From: JANFXS01 sp022791155
Lineage (GTDB): Bacteria; Bacillota; Clostridia; Lachnospirales; Anaerotignaceae
Assembly (NCBI GenBank): GCA_949743895.1
Contig: CATJUX010000090.1
Location: forward strand, 1 to 14,093
Reading direction: 5' to 3'
Length of the DNA: 14,093 nucleotides
The stretch's first letter is position 1; every line of letters starts with the position of its first letter. Of the stretch, positions 13,543 to 14,093 are shown in pieces. A program made the translations under genes and the position numbers. The notes under the pieces were generated by a model, which worked only from the letters and a program-made list of their open reading frames with translations, was not told where the DNA came from and ran no database searches.

Positions 13543-14093
13543 AATTGAAATCATTGCAAAAAATATATTTCCGGCAAATGGCATTGAAATGGAGAAAGCA
13601 AAAAACAAATGGAACAGCATTGCCAAACCGCTCAAAAGCCTCGGCGCTCTTGAAGAAGCTGTGATAAAAATGGCAGGGATTTTTGGCGCAGAACGTGTGA
13701 ACGCAGATAAAACGGCGCTTGTTGTGATGTGCGGGGATCATGGCGTTGTCAGTGAGGGCGTGACACAAACAGGGCAGGAAGTCACAGCAGCAGTGATGAA
13801 AAATTTTGAAGCAGGGAAAACTGTCTCGTCAATAATGGCGGCTGTGTGCGGAACTGATGTGTTTGCTGTTGACATTGGAGTGAACAGTGATTGTGAACAT
13901 GAAAATATGCTTCAGCCTGGCCGCATATGCGGAATGAAAATTGGCCGTGGAACAAAAAACATTGCCATATGTGATGCAATGACACACGAACAGTGCAGAG
14001 ATGCCATTGCATGTGGAATTGAAGTTGTCAGAGAACTCAAAACGAGAGGATATGACATGATTGCTTCAGGAGAAATGGGGATTGGCAACACAA
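13532..14093 (+). CDS. cobT: Nicotinate-nucleotide--dimethylbenzimidazole phosphoribosyltransferase CobT (N-terminal part, runs off the window)
   Basis: The frame from GTG 13532 stays open to the window edge, giving 187 codons, roughly the first half of a normal CobT of about 350 residues. CobT transfers phosphoribose from nicotinate mononucleotide to dimethylbenzimidazole, or another lower-ligand base, to make the alpha-ribazole phosphate of the nucleotide loop. Recognisable motifs are KPLKSLGALEE (32-42), MCGDHGVVSEGVTQTGQEV (66-84), FAVDIGVNSD (111-120) and SGEMGIGNT (179-187), which ends at the edge. The catalytic Glu of the family lies in the missing C-terminal half. The GTG start sits inside the cbiA end, with GGTGA at 13522-13526 as a modest ribosome site; no ATG nearby is in frame. 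No lower-ligand synthesis gene is in view, so the base used cannot be inferred. Confidence 0.93.
   Translation, partial: MQNEIEIIAKNIFPANGIEMEKAKNKWNSIAKPLKSLGALEEAVIKMAGIFGAERVNADKTALVVMCGDHGVVSEGVTQTGQEVTAAVMKNFEAGKTVSSIMAAVCGTDVFAVDIGVNSDCEHENMLQPGRICGMKIGRGTKNIAICDAMTHEQCRDAIACGIEVVRELKTRGYDMIASGEMGIGNT

Overview
This 14.1 kb window reads as chromosome of a low-to-moderate GC anaerobic Firmicute, most likely in Clostridia. The case for this is the Gram-positive-style sigma-A promoters, strong Shine-Dalgarno sites, an OmpR/PhoB two-component pair of Firmicute type, a PF06541-type membrane protein, and an oxygen-independent (cobalt-early) cobalamin pathway starting with CbiK. I cannot name the genus. 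Every gene I support lies on the + strand.

Left part (1-4792), an assortment of small transcription units: a YihY/BrkB-family inner-membrane protein (230-1081); a 367-base spacer with a hairpin and a perfect consensus sigma-A promoter; a MarR-family regulator (1449-1871); tRNA-Ser(CGA) (1953-2038) followed directly by an intrinsic terminator; a response regulator and sensor kinase pair (2263-4183) with overlapping reading frames; and a small membrane protein of the putative ABC-transporter-permease (CmpB-like) family (4304-4792).

Right part (4826-14093), a tightly packed anaerobic corrin-ring operon. A good promoter (4826-4854) leads into a cobalamin riboswitch (about 4869-5017) and a hairpin-containing expression platform. 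Then follow cbiK (cobalt insertion into sirohydrochlorin), cbiD, cbiL, cbiF, cbiG, cbiH, a three-domain fusion of CobK/CbiJ, CbiE and CbiT, cbiA, and the first 187 codons of cobT, which runs off the right edge. The genes abut or overlap by 1-11 bases, apart from short gaps before cbiD and the fusion gene, so translational coupling is likely. Together they cover nearly every step from sirohydrochlorin to cobyrinic acid a,c-diamide. The exception is the CbiC methylmutase, which is not in the window. CobT prepares the lower ligand.

The most notable points are the CobK-CbiE-CbiT single polypeptide, the absence of cbiC from an otherwise nearly complete corrin-ring block, the riboswitch expression platform read together with a TTG start of cbiK, and three gene junctions with the same 8-base ATG-to-stop overlap geometry (two of them with identical sequence). 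I found no transposase, CRISPR array, phage gene or plainly new system.
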